A program made the position numbers and the translations under genes. From Ruficoccus amylovorans (lineage in GTDB: Bacteria; Verrucomicrobiota; Verrucomicrobiia; Opitutales; Cerasicoccaceae), in NCBI RefSeq assembly GCF_014230085.1, contig NZ_JACHVB010000012.1:372001-436000 (forward strand): a stretch of DNA of 64,000 nt, read 5' to 3'. Shown here piece after piece: positions 61,293 to 64,000 of this stretch. Positions within the stretch are counted from its first letter, which is position 1; each line of letters opens with the position of its first letter. The notes beneath the pieces are model-generated. The model did no database searches. It saw only the letters and a program-made list of their open reading frames with translations, and was not told the DNA's origin.

Positions 61293-62987
61293 ATGTTCGA
61301 AGACCACAACGATACCATCCACGAAATCCTGCGTCAGAGCGACCAGCTCGACAACGCGCAGCTCGAGGAAATCAACAACGCCCACCTCGCCACCGGCAAG
61401 TCGCTGGCCGAGGCCGTCATCGACTCCGGCCTGATCGAGCGGGCCGAGCTGCTTGAGATGGTCGCCGACTACCTCCAGTACGAGTACCTGCCCGTGCCCC
61501 CGCAGTCGATTCCCGAGGATGTCGCCCGCATGGTCAAGCCCGCCGTGGCCCGCATGTACGCGGTGGTGCCGATCCGGGCCGATGAGCAGTCGGTGGACCT
61601 GCTGGCCAAGGACCCCTTTAACAATAACATCATCGACGACCTGACCTTCTCGCTGAGCAAGGACATTAATCTGGTCGTGACCGATCCGGACTATCTCGAC
61701 AACCTCCTGATCGGCACCTACGGCGATGAAGACTCCTCCATCGACGACCTGTTGGAGGAAATCGCCAGCAGCGAGCCGGAAGCTCACGGCGATGAAGACA
61801 TGAGCGAGACGGCGCTGGCCACGATGGCCAACGAGACGCCGATCATCCGTTTCGTCAACCTCGTGCTCCAGCAGGCCATTCGCGACAAGGCCTCGGACGT
61901 TCACTTCGAGCCCTTTGAGGACCAGTTCCGTATCCGCTACCGCATCGACGGCGCGCTCTACGAAATGGCCCCGCCCCCGAAGAGCCTGGCCACACCGGTT
62001 ATTTCCCGCGTCAAGGTGCTCTCGAACCTCAACATCGCTGAGCGCCGTATCCCGCAGGACGGTCGTATCAAAATGACCATCGCGGGTCGTCCGGTTGACC
62101 TGCGCGTTTCCACGCTGCCCACGCAGTTCGGTGAGAGTGTGGTGCTCCGCGTGCTCGACAAGTCCGTCGTCAACCTCGACCTGGAGCAGCTCTCCATGCC
62201 CGAGGACGTGCTGGCCAATATCCGCGATCTGGTTGCCCGCCCGAACGGCATCTTTATCGTGACGGGGCCGACCGGCTCCGGCAAGACCACGACTCTGTAC
62301 TCCGCGCTGCGCGAGGTGAACAAGACCGAGATCAAGATCCTCACTGCCGAGGACCCGGTCGAGTACGAGATCGACGGCATCATGCAGGTCGCGATCAACC
62401 ACACCGTCGGTCTGACCTTCGCCGCGGCCCTGCGCTCCTTCCTGCGTCAGGACCCGGACAAGATCATGGTTGGTGAGATCCGCGACCTTGAAACGGCCCA
62501 GATCGCTGTGCAGGCCTCGCTGACGGGGCACGTCGTGCTCAGCACGCTGCACACCAACGACGCCGCCGGGGCCGTCACCCGTATGATCGACATGGGGCTG
62601 GAGCCGTTCCTGATCTCGGCCTCGGTCGAGGGCATTCTCGCCCAGCGCCTTGTCCGTCGCATCTGCCCGACCTGCAAGACCGCCTACGAGCCCGACCAGG
62701 AGCTGATCGATGTGCTCGGGGCTGACCCGCTCGACATCGCAGACAAGCACTTCTACTACGGTCGCGGCTGTCCCGAGTGCAGCCAGACCGGCTATCGCGG
62801 ACGCCAGGGTCTCTTCGAGATGCTTTCCGTCACCGACCAGATCCGCGAGCTGATCACGAATCGCGCTCCCACGCTCGTCTTGCGCCAAAAAGCGCTGGAG
62901 CAGGGCATGCGCACTCTTCGCGATGACGGCTTGCGTAACATCTTTGATGGTGCAACCACGATCGAGGAAGTGTTAAAATACACCTAA
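61293..62987 (+). CDS. pilB: GspE/PilB-type secretion ATPase, second paralogue
   Basis: The 564-residue ATPase shares the layout of the gene at 58425. It has an N-terminal T2SSE-N domain ([20 protein letters not shown]), the [20 protein letters not shown] block, P-loop [20 protein letters not shown] near 325, Walker [41 protein letters not shown] and a zinc finger [11 protein letters not shown]... with [15 protein letters not shown]. It lies next to pilC, 115 bp away, so it is the likelier partner of that platform protein. Which of the two PilB-like proteins drives pilus and which drives secretion is not decidable from sequence. Confidence 0.93.
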   Translation: MFEDHNDTIHEILRQSDQLDNAQLEEINNAHLATGKSLAEAVIDSGLIERAELLEMVADYLQYEYLPVPPQSIPEDVARMVKPAVARMYAVVPIRADEQSVDLLAKDPFNNNIIDDLTFSLSKDINLVVTDPDYLDNLLIGTYGDEDSSIDDLLEEIASSEPEAHGDEDMSETALATMANETPIIRFVNLVLQQAIRDKASDVHFEPFEDQFRIRYRIDGALYEMAPPPKSLATPVISRVKVLSNLNIAERRIPQDGRIKMTIAGRPVDLRVSTLPTQFGESVVLRVLDKSVVNLDLEQLSMPEDVLANIRDLVARPNGIFIVTGPTGSGKTTTLYSALREVNKTEIKILTAEDPVEYEIDGIMQVAINHTVGLTFAAALRSFLRQDPDKIMVGEIRDLETAQIAVQASLTGHVVLSTLHTNDAAGAVTRMIDMGLEPFLISASVEGILAQRLVRRICPTCKTAYEPDQELIDVLGADPLDIADKHFYYGRGCPECSQTGYRGRQGLFEMLSVTDQIRELITNRAPTLVLRQKALEQGMRTLRDDGLRNIFDGATTIEEVLKYT

Positions 62988-63102
62988 ACCCACCGCCTTT
63001 GAGCGAACCGGGCTTCCCGAAAAAGGGGGCTTGTTTTCGTCCCCTAAATGGCTTTTTATCTGAATCTTCGCTCGTTTCACCGTAACAGAATCTCCCTATC
63101 CC

Positions 63103-64000
63103 ATGCCCAAATTCAACTATACCGCAATTGATGCCTCCGGTAAGCAAAAGACCGGTAAGATCGTAGCCAACAGCGAGGACGAGGCCAACAGCAAGCTCTC
63201 CGCCAGCGGCCTGATGGTGAGCAAGCTGAGCGTCGCCACCGGTGGCCCGGCCCGTAAAGGCCCTACCGGCAAAGCCGCCGCCAAGCCCAAGAAGGCCAGT
63301 GGCATCAACTTCGGCAAGGCGATCAACGAAGAAGGCCTGACCATTTTTACCCGCCAGTTGGCGACCCTGCTCCAGGCCGGTCTGCCCCTGCTGCGAAGCC
63401 TTGAGGTCATGATCCGTCAGGAGAAAAACCCGCGCTTCCGCGACATCCTCAGCGCCATCGCTGACAACGTTCGCTCCGGTAACAACCTTTCCGATGGCCT
63501 TGCCCAGCACCCGAAGGTGTTCGAGCCCATTTACATTAACATGATCCGCGCCGGTGAGGCTGGCGGTGTGCTCGACGTGGTGCTCTCCCGTCTGGCCCGT
63601 TTCATGGAAAAGAACCTCAAGACGAAGAAAAAGGTCAAGTCCGCCATGATCTATCCGTTGGTGGTTGTGGCCGTAGCCGTGATTATCGTCGCCCTGCTGC
63701 TGATCTTCATCGTCCCGCGCTTCCAGAAAATCTTCTCCGACATGCTTGGAGGGGCCGAACTGCCCTTGTTGACCCAGATCGTGATCAATATCAGTAATGT
63801 GATCACACCGAAGAGCTTCCTCAGCGCGGGTATCATGGTCGGTGTCATTATCGCCCTGGTGGTTGGCTTCCGTTACGTGGTCAAGACTGGTCCCGGGCGC
63901 AAGATCATCGACTGGCTCGCGCTGAACACTCCGAAGATCGGGGAACTCTCCAGCAAGGCTGCGGTGTCGCGCTTCACCCGTACCTTTGGGACGCTGCTCT
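63103..64000 (+). CDS. pilC: PilC/GspF-type inner-membrane platform protein, 3' end outside window
   Basis: At least 299 residues are visible. [20 protein letters not shown] is the usual PilC/GspF start. The first conserved domain contains [20 protein letters not shown] and [20 protein letters not shown], followed by [20 protein letters not shown] and a long hydrophobic helix ([20 protein letters not shown]). The second hydrophobic helix ([20 protein letters not shown]) is present and the chain is cut at a second conserved repeat ([11 protein letters not shown]). It organises the assembly motor with the PilB-type ATPase upstream. The ATG at 63103 fits; the frame is open to the right edge. Confidence 0.93.
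   Translation, partial: MPKFNYTAIDASGKQKTGKIVANSEDEANSKLSASGLMVSKLSVATGGPARKGPTGKAAAKPKKASGINFGKAINEEGLTIFTRQLATLLQAGLPLLRSLEVMIRQEKNPRFRDILSAIADNVRSGNNLSDGLAQHPKVFEPIYINMIRAGEAGGVLDVVLSRLARFMEKNLKTKKKVKSAMIYPLVVVAVAVIIVALLLIFIVPRFQKIFSDMLGGAELPLLTQIVINISNVITPKSFLSAGIMVGVIIALVVGFRYVVKTGPGRKIIDWLALNTPKIGELSSKAAVSRFTRTFGTLL

Noticed and set aside
58359-62888. Long antisense frames (about 600 codons) across both PilB-like genes
   Set aside because: They occur at the same place in both paralogues because the sense sequence is conserved, a typical shadow effect.
1-64000. tRNA, rRNA or CRISPR array
   Set aside because: No cloverleaf with a T-loop GGTTCGA in an intergenic place and no evenly spaced direct repeats were seen on either strand.

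Overview
This 64 kb window is about 60% G+C with dense, uninterrupted coding. The gene content points to a Verrucomicrobiota bacterium of the Opitutia/Puniceicoccales type. The signs are a PEP-CTERM surface protein, a prepilin-like secretion substrate, paired PilB-type ATPases beside PilT, a Rho factor with a very long disordered N-terminus, an OleA/OleB pair, many small sugar-catabolism modules (TIM-barrel isomerases, Gfo/Idh/MocA oxidoreductases, ROK, NagB, FucU) and LacI/AraC/GntR regulators. The taxonomy is inferred from gene content, not from a marker gene. No rRNA, tRNA or CRISPR array was seen, and no intact insertion sequence.

Layout. 0-17 kb is mostly metabolism and energy: a 5-oxoprolinase/hydantoinase cut by the left edge, a histone-deacetylase-family amidohydrolase, a TIM-barrel isomerase, a CPA2 cation/proton antiporter, polyphosphate kinase 2, an unknown conserved protein, a K+-dependent-type membrane pyrophosphatase, diacylglycerol kinase and pyruvate carboxylase. 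17-28.6 kb is a LacI-controlled locus. It holds a huge secreted glycosidase-like protein, the lacI gene, an oxidoreductase, and a run of PEP-CTERM protein, pseudopilin, GH114-like secreted glycosidase and sodium/solute symporter. Four LacI-type palindromes lie in front of its four transcription units. 28.7-33.9 kb is a divergent AraC-controlled set: PIG-L deacetylase, ROK-family kinase and a NagB deaminase fused to a decayed PIG-L domain. Read together, 17-33 kb looks like one pathway that cuts an amino-sugar polymer outside the cell, imports the product, and deacetylates, phosphorylates and deaminates it inside. 34-37.5 kb is a GntR/Gfo/TIM-barrel sugar module between two copies of a palindromic MITE-like repeat.

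37.7-45 kb carries a dGTPase-like HD hydrolase, a secreted unknown, and an operon of a CrtI-like FAD enzyme, FabZ, FabI, OleA and OleB, which suggests a long-chain ketone or olefin pathway lacking OleC and OleD locally. 45-54 kb holds an HPP membrane protein, a DcaP-like porin, a periplasmic beta-carbonic anhydrase, FucU, a TIM-barrel enzyme with a divergent AraC regulator, a fasciclin protein with Cys-Lys repeats, a renalase-like flavoprotein, and an HD hydrolase preceded by two tiny coupled reading frames. 54-64 kb holds a secreted coiled-coil protein, CoaE, Rho, and the type IV pilus/type II secretion genes pilB-like, pilT, pilB-like and pilC, the last cut by the right edge.
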